Source: Planctomycetota bacterium (GTDB lineage Bacteria; Planctomycetota; UBA1135; GCA-002686595). Taken from it: a stretch of DNA of 64,000 nucleotides. The stretch spans positions 62,001 to 126,000 of the forward strand of contig JAJDEU010000052.1 of NCBI GenBank assembly GCA_029259635.1. The letters are read 5' to 3'. A program made the position numbers and the translations under genes. Within the stretch, counting starts at the first letter, position 1. The number at the start of each line of letters is the position of its first letter. The notes beneath the pieces are model-generated. The model worked only from the letters and a program-made list of their open reading frames with translations, was not told the DNA's origin and ran no database searches. Positions 38,150-46,729 of the stretch are shown piece by piece.

Positions 38150-38329
38150 CGTGAGAGTCTGGCGGGAGACGGCGCCCGCGGATTTGGCGACAGGCAGAGC
38201 GAGCGGGAAGGGAGAACAGGCGAGGAGGATAGCTGGACCCCCGGGCGCGATAAACACGCACGTCTTGAGAGTGCAGCTCCGGCGCGGTTAAAGGCGAAAC
38301 CTCGTGGGCCGCGTCAAGGTCCTGGCCAT

Positions 38330-38344
38330 GGGCCGTAGCGGCCC
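38330..38344 (-). terminator. small hairpin just 3' of tRNA-Ala
   Basis: GGGCCG and CGGCCC form a perfect 6-bp stem with a 3-base loop, 10 bases beyond the CCA end of the tRNA. It may stop or mark processing of the tRNA transcript. No T-run follows on the minus strand. Confidence 0.3.
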
Positions 38345-38354
38345 TATCCGGGGT

Positions 38355-38430
<76 letters not shown>

Positions 38431-38509
38431 GGATTTTCGGCGCTCGGGAAGACTCCGTGAGGAATTCACGAGCGGCTCGTCTGCGACCGACAGGTCGAAC
38501 GAGGGCAAG

Positions 38510-38538
38510 AGAATGAGGGAGCCTTCGGGCGGAGTCAA
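38510..38538 (-). promoter_or_regulatory. candidate promoter of tRNA-Ala
   Basis: On the minus strand TTGACT (38538-38533) and CATTCT (38515-38510) are separated by 17 bases. They stand about 80 bases before the tRNA. TTGACT is the best -35 match I found in the window. Transcription would run through the tRNA toward lysS. Confidence 0.45.
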
Positions 38539-38673
38539 GCCGCTCTCCACTGGATCAGGCCGATTGGACCGCCTTCTTTGGCGAGAGCGTGGGTTCGCGG
38601 CGGGGGATGGCTATGCTTCACGCCCCCCCCCTCGACCCACCACCCACTGAGAAGAAGAGCGAGAAGGACTGCG

Positions 38674-41301
38674 GTGAAGAATTCTTACGAGCCCCGAGAG
38701 ATTGAAAAACGCTGGCAGGCGACCTGGTCGGAGGAGCGGACTTTTCGCGCCAAGAATCCCGGCGACGCGGATTTCGATCCCGAGCAGCCCAAATACTACG
38801 TGCTGGACATGTTCCCGTACCCCAGCGGGGCCGGGCTCCACGTCGGCCACCCGATGGGCTATTTCGGCAGTGACGTGGTCGCTCGGCGCAAGCGTATGGA
38901 GGGCTTCAACGTGCTCCACCCGATCGGCTACGACGCCTTCGGGCTGCCGGCCGAGCAGTTCGCGATCACGACCGGCCAGCACCCGGCCGAGACGACGCGC
39001 AAGAACATCGAGACCTATCGTCGCCAGCTCAAGATGCTCGGCCTCAGCTTCGATTGGGACCGCGAGTTCTCCACCTCGGACGTCGACTACTACCGCTGGA
39101 CGCAGTGGATCTTCGCGCGGCTCTACGACAAGGGCTTGGCCTATCAAACCGAGGCCGCGGTCTGGTGGTGCGAGGACCTGAAGACGGTGCTCGCGAACGA
39201 AGAGGTGATCGGTGGCCGCAGTGAACGCGGCGACTTTCCCTGCGAGCGCCGGCCGCTCAAGCAGTGGATGCTGAAGATCACGGCTTATGCCGACCGGTTG
39301 ATCGACGATTTGGAATTGGTCGATTGGCCCGAGTCGGTCAAGACCATGCAGCGCGAGTGGATCGGGCGATCGGAAGGTGCAGAAGTCGAGTTTCAAGTCG
39401 AAGGCGACTCGGACGCGTCGATCGAGATCTACACCACGCGACCGGACACCCTGTACGGCGCGACCTTCATGGTGCTCGCACCGGAACATCCTTTGGTCGC
39501 GACTTTGACGAGTGACGAGCAGAAAGGCGCGATCGAGGACTACATCGCAACGGCGGCGGTGAAGACCGATCTGGAACGCACCGACCTCGCCAAGGTGAAG
39601 AGCGGCGTGTTCACCGGCGCCTACGCGCTGAACCCCGTTTTGCCCGCGGACGACCCGCGTTCAAAAATTCCGATCTGGGTCGCGGACTACGTTCTGATCA
39701 GCTACGGCAGTGGCGCGATCATGGCGGTGCCCGGCCAGGACCAGCGCGACTGGGAGTTTGCCGAGCAGTACGACCTGCCGATCATTCGCACGGTCGAGCC
39801 GCCGGCGGACTTCGACGGCCAGGCCTATACCGGCGAAGGGCCGGCGATTCACTCGGAGTTCTTGGATGGACTCGGGATCGCCGACGCGAAGGCGCGCATG
39901 ATCGCGCATCTCGAAGAGACCGGGCTCGGCAAGGCGAAGACGAACTATCGACTGCGCGACTGGTTGTTCAGCCGCCAGCGCTACTGGGGCGAGCCCTTTC
40001 CGCTCCTGCACGCCGAAGACGGATCGATCACGCGCGTGCGCGATGAGGATCTGCCCGTCGAGCTTCCGGCGATGGACGACTTTACGCCGTCCGGCGATGG
40101 TTCAGCGCCGCTGGCGCGCGCAACCGACTGGGTCACGACGACCGATCCTGTAACCGGCCAAACGGTTCGGCGCGAAACCGACACCATGCCGGGCTGGGCG
40201 GGGTCGTGCTGGTATTACCTGCGCTACATGGACCCGCACAACGATCAGGCGGCATTCAGTGAGCAAGCGGAAAAGTATTGGGGCTCGGTCGATCTCTACA
40301 TCGGTGGAGTCGAGCATGCCGTGCTGCACCTTCTGTACGCGCGCTTTTGGCACAAGGTCCTGTACGACTTGGGCGTCGTGTCGACGAAGGAGCCGTTCAC
40401 CAAGTACTTCAATCAGGGCATGATCACGGCCTTTTCGTTCCGGGACGAGACCGGTCGACTGGTTCCCTCAGACGAAGTCGAGCTGGTCGACGGCAAGGGC
40501 CAACCGGTTCCGACCTCCGAAGCCGTCGCGGGCGGCGACCTGGTTCCGCGCTTCAAAGAGGGCGAAGGCGAGCTCGAGATCGTGATCGCCAAGATGTCGA
40601 AGAGCTTGAGGAACGTCGTCAATCCCGACGACGTCGCCAATCAGTACGGCGTGGATTCGTTCCGACTGTACGAGCTGTTCATGGGACCGCTGGCCGACTC
40701 CAAACCGTGGAACCCGCGCGACGTGCCGGGTTGCAAGCGCTTCTTGGATCGAGTCTGGCGTTTGCTGGTCGATCCGGATGGAGCGGACCCGATTCGGCCG
40801 GAGATTGTCGCGGACAACGGTGAGCTAAAGGGACCGGCACTCGAGGTCGAAAAGTCGCTGCACCGCATGTTGAAGCGCATCGACGACTCGTTCTCCGGGT
40901 TCAACTTCAATACTGCAGTCGCGGCGATGATGACCTTTGTCAACGACGCGATGAAGCAGAAAGGCGCACTGAATCGCTCGCAGGCCGAGCGCTTCGTGCT
41001 CGCGCTCTCGCCCTTCGCGCCGCACGTTGCGGAGGAGCTGTGGTCGCGATTGGGGCACACCTACTCGATCGCGCGCGCGGCATGGCCGACCGTGGATCCC
41101 GCTTACCTCGTGGACAAAGAGGTCGAGATTGTCGTTCAGGTCTTGGGCAAGATTCGCGCGCGTATCACGGTTCCGTCGGACGGCGCTAAGGACGCGCTGC
41201 TCGATGCGGCGCGTGAAGCTGTAAAGGATTCGCTGGAGGGTAAGACGGTTGTGAAAGAGATTGTCGTGCCCGGCAAGCTGGTTAACTTCGTCGCGAAGTG
41301 A
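38674..41301 (+). CDS. leuS: leucyl-tRNA synthetase
   Basis: This 875-residue class I synthetase has HVGH (56-59, the HIGH motif) and KMSKS (640-644). YEPREIEKRWQ at the start and FPYPSGAGLHVGHP are LeuS signatures. The long insertion after residue ~230 is the editing domain (TTRPDTLYGATFMVLAPEHP is its threonine-rich region). The GTG at 38674 follows GAGAAGGA and fits the family N-terminus; the open frame upstream is not conserved. It is followed 10 bases later by the pmbA-type gene. Confidence 0.97.
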   Translation: MKNSYEPREIEKRWQATWSEERTFRAKNPGDADFDPEQPKYYVLDMFPYPSGAGLHVGHPMGYFGSDVVARRKRMEGFNVLHPIGYDAFGLPAEQFAITTGQHPAETTRKNIETYRRQLKMLGLSFDWDREFSTSDVDYYRWTQWIFARLYDKGLAYQTEAAVWWCEDLKTVLANEEVIGGRSERGDFPCERRPLKQWMLKITAYADRLIDDLELVDWPESVKTMQREWIGRSEGAEVEFQVEGDSDASIEIYTTRPDTLYGATFMVLAPEHPLVATLTSDEQKGAIEDYIATAAVKTDLERTDLAKVKSGVFTGAYALNPVLPADDPRSKIPIWVADYVLISYGSGAIMAVPGQDQRDWEFAEQYDLPIIRTVEPPADFDGQAYTGEGPAIHSEFLDGLGIADAKARMIAHLEETGLGKAKTNYRLRDWLFSRQRYWGEPFPLLHAEDGSITRVRDEDLPVELPAMDDFTPSGDGSAPLARATDWVTTTDPVTGQTVRRETDTMPGWAGSCWYYLRYMDPHNDQAAFSEQAEKYWGSVDLYIGGVEHAVLHLLYARFWHKVLYDLGVVSTKEPFTKYFNQGMITAFSFRDETGRLVPSDEVELVDGKGQPVPTSEAVAGGDLVPRFKEGEGELEIVIAKMSKSLRNVVNPDDVANQYGVDSFRLYELFMGPLADSKPWNPRDVPGCKRFLDRVWRLLVDPDGADPIRPEIVADNGELKGPALEVEKSLHRMLKRIDDSFSGFNFNTAVAAMMTFVNDAMKQKGALNRSQAERFVLALSPFAPHVAEELWSRLGHTYSIARAAWPTVDPAYLVDKEVEIVVQVLGKIRARITVPSDGAKDALLDAAREAVKDSLEGKTVVKEIVVPGKLVNFVAK

Positions 41302-41311
41302 GGATCGAAGA

Positions 41312-42664
41312 ATGAATTTGGATCGAGAGCAGGCGCTCGCGGAAGCACAGCGCATCGCAGCGAGTGGTGGCGCGAGTGAAATCGAGGTGTCGGTCTGCCA
41401 GGCCAGCGAGGCGTTTGTGCGTTTTGGAGATACCGGCCCGACGCAGAACGCGGATCGCGATCGTGTGGATGTCTCGATCCGCGTGCGGCTAAAAGAGGAC
41501 GATGGCTATCGCGAGGCCAGCGCGAGTTGCACGTCGCTCGCGAGGAGCGAGACAGAGCGGACGTTGAAGCGGGCGCTCGCGCTCGCCAGTGTCTCCGCGC
41601 CGAATGGCGAGCTTGCGCCGATGGGCGGAGCGGTGGAGGTTCCAAAGACCGCGCTGTCGAAGACGACCAGCCAACACGATTTCAAAGCGAAAGCCGCGTG
41701 GGTCGATCGCGCGGTTCGCGCCTGTGGGGAGCGAGGTCTCGCGCCCGCGGGCCTCATCTCCACGCACGGCTCGATTCGGACGATTGTGAACTCGAACGGG
41801 AGACAAGTGCAGGGCGCGACGTCGCGCGCGGGATTTGCGCTGACCGCATCGAGCACTGGCGGCGAGGGCTGGGGCGGAGCGATTTCCGCCGAGGTGGACC
41901 GCATCGATCCCGACTTGGTTATCGAACGAGCGACTTCGAAGGCCAGCGCAAACCGAACACCGATCGCGATCGAACCCGGCGCCTATACCGTCGTGCTCGA
42001 GCCCGCCGCCGTGAGCTCGTTGCTCCTGTTCGGGAGCTACTACGGTTTTGGTGCGCGCGAGGTCAGTGAACAGTCTTCCTTCTTGTGCGGCCGCCAGGGA
42101 GAAAAACTCTTTCCGAAAGAGCTGCTGCTCGTCGACGACGCGCAGAACGCGTTCTATCCGCGACTGCCCTTCGACGGTGAGGGCAACCGAAAGTCGCGCG
42201 TCGAGCTGCTGGCGAACGGTGCGCTCGGCGAGGCGGTGACGGACCTGAACTATGCGAAGAAGATGGGTGTGCGCTGCAGCGGGCACTCGCTCTCGCAACC
42301 GAATACGCACGGGCCCATGGCGAGCAACCTCGTTCTCGCGACCGGAGACAAGTCGCGCGAAGAACTCTTGGCCGGAGTCGAGCGCGGCCTTCTGGTGACG
42401 CAGTTTCACTACACCAACATGATCGAGCCGCGCGACCTCACGCTGACCGGGATGACGCGCAACGGGACTTTTTTGATTGAGAATGGCGAGGTAACGAGCA
42501 GCGTGAAGAACCTGCGCTTCACCGAGAGCTTGGTGAACACTCTGAAGAACGTTTCCGGAATCGGGCGCGAACCCGAGGTGACCGGCGCGCTCTTCGACGG
42601 AGAAATCGTGACGCCGTGGCTGCGCGTGGAAGACTTTCGCTTTACTTCGTCGTCGGATTTTTAG
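41312..42664 (+). CDS. pmbA: PmbA/TldE-like metalloprotease subunit
   Basis: This 450-residue member of the TldD/PmbA family lacks the HExxxH motif, as expected for the PmbA (TldE) partner of the heterodimer. It has the family middle block and the C-terminal IENGEVTSSVKNLRFTESL. In E. coli TldD/TldE forms a closed chamber that degrades unfolded peptides and matures microcin B17. The ATG at 41312 follows GAGGATCGAAG. It ends 14 bases before the tldD gene, so both subunits should be made together. No peptide-antibiotic precursor is visible nearby. Confidence 0.87.
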   Translation: MNLDREQALAEAQRIAASGGASEIEVSVCQASEAFVRFGDTGPTQNADRDRVDVSIRVRLKEDDGYREASASCTSLARSETERTLKRALALASVSAPNGELAPMGGAVEVPKTALSKTTSQHDFKAKAAWVDRAVRACGERGLAPAGLISTHGSIRTIVNSNGRQVQGATSRAGFALTASSTGGEGWGGAISAEVDRIDPDLVIERATSKASANRTPIAIEPGAYTVVLEPAAVSSLLLFGSYYGFGAREVSEQSSFLCGRQGEKLFPKELLLVDDAQNAFYPRLPFDGEGNRKSRVELLANGALGEAVTDLNYAKKMGVRCSGHSLSQPNTHGPMASNLVLATGDKSREELLAGVERGLLVTQFHYTNMIEPRDLTLTGMTRNGTFLIENGEVTSSVKNLRFTESLVNTLKNVSGIGREPEVTGALFDGEIVTPWLRVEDFRFTSSSDF

Positions 42665-42678
42665 GAACGAGCTGCAGC

Positions 42679-44121
42679 ATGGAAATGAAACTCGCCAAAG
42701 CCGCCGTGGATGCAGCGCTCGCCGCGGGCGCGGATTACGCCGACGCTCGCGTCAACCACACGGTTCACGAAGAGCTGTGCGTGCAGAACGGCAGCGTGGC
42801 CGCAGCGGAAGCACCTGAGGATTCCGGTGTCGGTATTCGCGTCATGAAGGCCGGTTGCTGGGGCTTTGCGGCCGCGAATGCGGGCAGTGAGTCGGAAGTG
42901 AACGAGCTGGCGAAGCGCGCGCTTCGCGTGGCAGACGATTTGTCACCGGCGCGCACCGAACCGATTCGCTTGGCTCCGCTGGAGTCGGGTGCGGCATCCT
43001 GGGAGACGCCCTTTGAAATCGATCCCTTCGAAGTCTCGCTGGAGGACAAGCTCGCGCTTCTGAACGAAGCCGAGGCTTCCATGCGCGGTGCGGAAGAGAC
43101 GGTGGTGAAGAGCGCCGAGATGAGTATGCGGCGCGAAGAGCAGTGGATGGCGTCGAGCGACGGCGCCGAGCTCTATCAGAAGCTTATGCGCTGTGGCGCG
43201 GGCATCTCGACCACGGCGGCGAAGAACGGAACGGCGCAGCGTCGCAGCTATCCGGCCTCCTTCGGCGGCAATCCGCGCAGCGCCGGATTCGAACACATCG
43301 AGAGCCTCGACCTCAGCGCACACGGCGAGCGCATGCGCGACGAGTCGGTGCTTCTGTGCGAAGCCGAGCCCTGCCCGGCCGGTGAGCGTGATCTGATTCT
43401 GATGGGCAATCAGCTCATGCTCCAAATCCATGAGTCTGTCGGGCACCCCAATGAGCTCGATCGAGTCTTTGGACACGAGGTCGATCTGGCCGGGAGTTCC
43501 TTCGCGACCACCGAAAAGCTGGGCAGCTTTCAGTACGGCTCCGAGCTCGTGAACCTGGTTGCGGATTCGACGATACCGGGCGGTTTAGACACGCGCGGCT
43601 TCGACGACGACGGGGTGGCCTCCCAGCGCTGGCACGTCGTCGAGAAGGGCATCTTCAAGGGCTACCACACCAGCCGCGAGTGGGCGGATCGAATCGACGA
43701 GAGCGCGAGTCGCGGAACGAACCGCGCCGAGGGTTGGTACAACCCGCCGATCATTCGAATCACGAATCTGTCGTTGATGCCCGGCGAGTGGGAGCTCGAC
43801 GATCTCATCGCCGATACCGAAGATGGCGTCCTTCTCGACACCGTGAAGATGTGGTCGATCGACCAACGCCGGCTCAACTTTCAGTTCACGAGTGAGATCG
43901 GCTGGGAGATCAAGAACGGCAAGCGCGGCAAAATTCTGCGCGATCCGACCTACCAAGGCACGACGCCGGAGTTCTGGCGTTCCTGCGATGCGATCTGCAA
44001 CGAGAGCCACTGGAATTTGTGGGGCGTGGCGAACTGCGGCAAGGGCAACCCGATGCAGGTAGCGGAGATGAGCCACGGCGCTTCGCCCGCTCGCTTTCGC
44101 AAGATGACCTTCGTGAAGTAG
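42679..44121 (+). CDS. tldD: TldD metalloprotease subunit
   Basis: This is the catalytic partner of the preceding gene, 480 residues. The zinc-binding HESVGH is at 251-256, and further family motifs (DLAGSSFAT, GYHTSRE, FQFTSEIGWEIKNGK) follow. The ATG at 42679 lies after AGGAACGA, and a second ATG two codons later is possible. The role as half of a peptide-degrading heterodimer is inferred from TldD/TldE of E. coli and archaea. Confidence 0.9.
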   Translation: MEMKLAKAAVDAALAAGADYADARVNHTVHEELCVQNGSVAAAEAPEDSGVGIRVMKAGCWGFAAANAGSESEVNELAKRALRVADDLSPARTEPIRLAPLESGAASWETPFEIDPFEVSLEDKLALLNEAEASMRGAEETVVKSAEMSMRREEQWMASSDGAELYQKLMRCGAGISTTAAKNGTAQRRSYPASFGGNPRSAGFEHIESLDLSAHGERMRDESVLLCEAEPCPAGERDLILMGNQLMLQIHESVGHPNELDRVFGHEVDLAGSSFATTEKLGSFQYGSELVNLVADSTIPGGLDTRGFDDDGVASQRWHVVEKGIFKGYHTSREWADRIDESASRGTNRAEGWYNPPIIRITNLSLMPGEWELDDLIADTEDGVLLDTVKMWSIDQRRLNFQFTSEIGWEIKNGKRGKILRDPTYQGTTPEFWRSCDAICNESHWNLWGVANCGKGNPMQVAEMSHGASPARFRKMTFVK

Positions 44122-44145
44122 AGCGGCGAGCTCGGGCGCGGACGG

Positions 44146-44940
44146 TCAGATTGTCCACTGCTCTTCATCGAGCTGGCGCGCTTTTTTAAAGAGCGCGTGC
44201 GTAGCTGCGCCGCTGATGAGGAAGATGGCCGCCAGGGTGAGGTACCAGTGCTCGAGGCCGGTTAGCCAGCTCAGGTGAACGCCGAGCATGAGGAGCACGA
44301 CGGGCATGGACATCAGAATATTGTGGCGCCCGCGCTCGCTGGCTCGTGCGAGGTCTTCGGGGGCTGCAGCTTCGCCTCGCTGGTGCGCTTGACTGACGCG
44401 GTGCATCGCAGGCCAGATGTGGGACCACGTGTTGGCGACCATCGTCGTGCCGAGCAGTGCGGCGACGTGGACGAAGGCGCAGCGGTGCGAGACTTCGAGC
44501 ACTTCGATGAGGTAGTAGGCGAATAAGGTGACGGCGATCGCCCAACCGATCACGGCCAACAGGGGAGCGCGCTTTCCGAAGGCGATTAAGAGAAGCTCGT
44601 AGACTCCGACGCCGAGGAACAAGATCAGAAAGGGTTGGATCCACTGCTCGATTTGGGGACGAGTGCCTGCGAACTCCGTCAGCGGGCGAAAGAAGTAGTC
44701 GCCGGACATGTAGTAGAGGTTGAAGAGCAGGATCTGTCCGAAGGCAAAAGTGTAGAGCGAGCCGAAGCGGTAGAAGAACATCGCGCGTGGCAGGAGGCGG
44801 GCTCCGAGGGCATGTGCGGTTTCAGGTGCGAGTTCCTTCGCGAAAGGCGTAAAGATCCAACTCTGATAGTAGGCGACTCCAAGCCAGAGAATCGCGGCGA
44901 CGACGTGGACCCATCGGAAGACGAGCTCCAGAGCGCTCAT
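44146..44940 (-). CDS. PuuD-like membrane protein
   Basis: This protein of about 264 residues has seven or eight hydrophobic helices. The N-terminus RWVHVVAAILWLGVAYYQSW, with its helix-embedded His, resembles the membrane domain of PuuD, a urate hydroxylase. The C-terminal cytochrome c domain of PuuD is absent (no CxxCH). Several membrane His residues could bind haem b. The ATG at 44940 fits the family; another at 44985 would add 15 residues. The gene follows a cupredoxin-like lipoprotein gene on the same strand, suggesting a redox role. Urate oxidation itself is not supported. Confidence 0.6.
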   Translation of the reverse strand: MSALELVFRWVHVVAAILWLGVAYYQSWIFTPFAKELAPETAHALGARLLPRAMFFYRFGSLYTFAFGQILLFNLYYMSGDYFFRPLTEFAGTRPQIEQWIQPFLILFLGVGVYELLLIAFGKRAPLLAVIGWAIAVTLFAYYLIEVLEVSHRCAFVHVAALLGTTMVANTWSHIWPAMHRVSQAHQRGEAAAPEDLARASERGRHNILMSMPVVLLMLGVHLSWLTGLEHWYLTLAAIFLISGAATHALFKKARQLDEEQWTI

Positions 44941-44998
44941 GACATCCGTGTCGGACAGTTCGAGGCTGAGGTTGGCGAAGAACAAAGCGAGTGTCTAG

Positions 44999-45814
44999 TT
45001 ACTCACCGAAGGTGAATCGGAGCTCAATCGTTTCGTTGGCGCCGAGCTTTGCGGTAATGGTTTTCGTTCCGAACTTTTCGTGTACAGCTTCGAGTTGGTA
45101 TTCGCCCGGGGGCAGTTGTTCGATTCTCCCCAAGCCCGCCGCGTCGGTGACCGCGAACCAGGGGTGATCGAGAACGTGAACCCACGCTCCCATCCACGGA
45201 TGCAGGTCGCACTGGATCGGAATCGAGAGTTCGGGTCGGCGAAAGTCGAAGGTGAGGGCGTCGGCGCCAGCGGCCTGCACGCGATTGCTACTCGAATTTC
45301 TTCGCGAGGTGAGGTGCACGTTGTGGAGCAAGTCGTCGTGATTCTCTACCGAGAGAGGCGTCCCGAGCTGGAGCCCAATGACGTGCGGCCGGTAGACGCA
45401 GCCACTCTGGAGAATCTGAACCGGCGCTGTGTCTGCCGTGGGCGGTCGCCAGCTCTCATGACCTCCGGCGACCCTCACGAGTACGTTGGCCAGCTTGCCG
45501 TCCTCCGCGACGACGAACTCGGAGTAGATGGGGCCGCCGTGTTGGCAGACCGGCTCACGACCGATGTCGAGCTGGCGCGGCTCGGGGGATTCGCCGGCGA
45601 GTTCGACGAGGATGGAGAGGGAACCCGTCGTAGCGGGATCGATTGCCTTGAGTTCGGAGATCGGCGAGCTCGACTCCGCTGCGTCTCTGGATTCGCTCGG
45701 CTCCGTGGGCGAGCACGCCACCGTTAGGCACATGACGGCCAAAGCGAACGTCGCATACAGAGACGCCGCAGACGCCGTAGAAGAGAGAAACAGGCCGTGC
45801 TGGGGGATTCGCAT
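44999..45814 (-). CDS. predicted lipoprotein with cupredoxin-like copper site
   Basis: The 271-residue protein has an N-terminal hydrophobic signal ending in LTVAC (Cys34), a plausible but imperfect lipobox, then a Ser/Glu linker. A possible copper set is His164 (LLHNVHL) with Cys202, His205 and Met208 in CDLHPWM, the layout of plastocyanin-like domains. It is followed by DHPWFAVTDAAGLGRI and LPPGEYQLEAVHE, a carboxypeptidase-regulatory-like beta domain. Cys90 and Cys139 may form a disulfide. It likely sits in the periplasm or outer membrane and works with the next gene. Confidence 0.7.
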   Translation of the reverse strand: MRIPQHGLFLSSTASAASLYATFALAVMCLTVACSPTEPSESRDAAESSSPISELKAIDPATTGSLSILVELAGESPEPRQLDIGREPVCQHGGPIYSEFVVAEDGKLANVLVRVAGGHESWRPPTADTAPVQILQSGCVYRPHVIGLQLGTPLSVENHDDLLHNVHLTSRRNSSSNRVQAAGADALTFDFRRPELSIPIQCDLHPWMGAWVHVLDHPWFAVTDAAGLGRIEQLPPGEYQLEAVHEKFGTKTITAKLGANETIELRFTFGE

Positions 45815-45992
45815 CGAACTCGGATTTCACGGCGGAGGACTCTTATACGGATCCGCAGCGAAGGCGGCGAAAGGTTACCATTTCGCGCTCCGATCGCCTC
45901 GCGAGCGAGGCGGATAATGGCGCTCCTTCGCCCATCATGTCGGAGAGCTTTACCCATCGATTCGCGTTCACTCTCCAACCACTTTCTTCCCC

Positions 45993-46718
45993 ATGTCCAG
46001 ACGAGTCCTCGTAACGGGAGCAAGCCGCGGAATTGGCGCGGCCATCGCTCGCGAGCTGGCCGCCGCCGGATTTCAAATCACCCTCAACTACCGAAGCGGT
46101 GAGGCAGAAGCGCAAGCGGTTGCGGCTTCGATCGAGAGCGCTGGTGGAGCGGCACAACTCCTCGGGTTTGACGTCTCCGACCGGGCAGCTACCGAAGCGG
46201 CGCTCCTGGACGACATCGAGAAGAACGGCGCCTTCTGGGGGATCGTCTCGAATGCCGGTGTTGTCGCGGACGCGCCTCTAGCCGGTATGCCGCCGGAAGA
46301 TTGGGACCGTGTGATCCGCACCAACCTCGACGGGTTCTACAACGTGTTGAGCCCGCTCTTGATGCCGCTCGTTCGTCTTCGGGATGGCGGTCGAATCGTC
46401 GCGATCTCGTCGGTCTCGGCGCTCGCCGGTACGCGCGGACAAGCGAACTACGCCGCGTCTAAAGCCGGAATCATCGCAGCGACGCGTTCGGTCTCGAAGG
46501 AGCTTGCGAAGCGGAAGATCACGGCCAACGCCGTCGCGCCCGGGTTTATCGCGACGGACATGGTGGCGGACCTCGACGAGGCAGAAATGGCGAGCGGCGT
46601 GCCGCTGGGACGCGTGGGCAAACCCGAAGAGGTGGCGGCGACCGTGGCCTTTCTCTTCACCGACGGAGCTGCCTACATCACGGGCCAGACCATCGCCGTC
46701 GATGGCGGGCTGACCTAA
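45993..46718 (+). CDS. fabG: 3-oxoacyl-ACP reductase FabG-type SDR
   Basis: This 241-residue classical SDR has TGASRGIG (8-15), SNAG, Ser140 region ([10 protein letters not shown]), and Tyr153/Lys157 (NYAASKAG). It also has the FabG ending [11 protein letters not shown] and [10 protein letters not shown]. FabG reduces 3-oxoacyl-ACP in fatty acid elongation using NADPH. The gene stands alone between a divergent lipoprotein gene and a convergent kinase. It could therefore be a secondary FabG paralogue rather than the essential one. Confidence 0.82.
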   Translation: MSRRVLVTGASRGIGAAIARELAAAGFQITLNYRSGEAEAQAVAASIESAGGAAQLLGFDVSDRAATEAALLDDIEKNGAFWGIVSNAGVVADAPLAGMPPEDWDRVIRTNLDGFYNVLSPLLMPLVRLRDGGRIVAISSVSALAGTRGQANYAASKAGIIAATRSVSKELAKRKITANAVAPGFIATDMVADLDEAEMASGVPLGRVGKPEEVAATVAFLFTDGAAYITGQTIAVDGGLT

Positions 46719-46729
46719 CCGACGAGCGC

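Noticed and set aside
36671..38338. 555-residue plus-strand frame opposite lysS
   Set aside because: It is antisense to a canonical LysRS and is explained by high-GC codon bias.
44146..44940. Genuine urate hydroxylase
   Set aside because: The cytochrome c domain is missing and no purine-catabolism genes are adjacent, so only PuuD-like membrane similarity is claimed.
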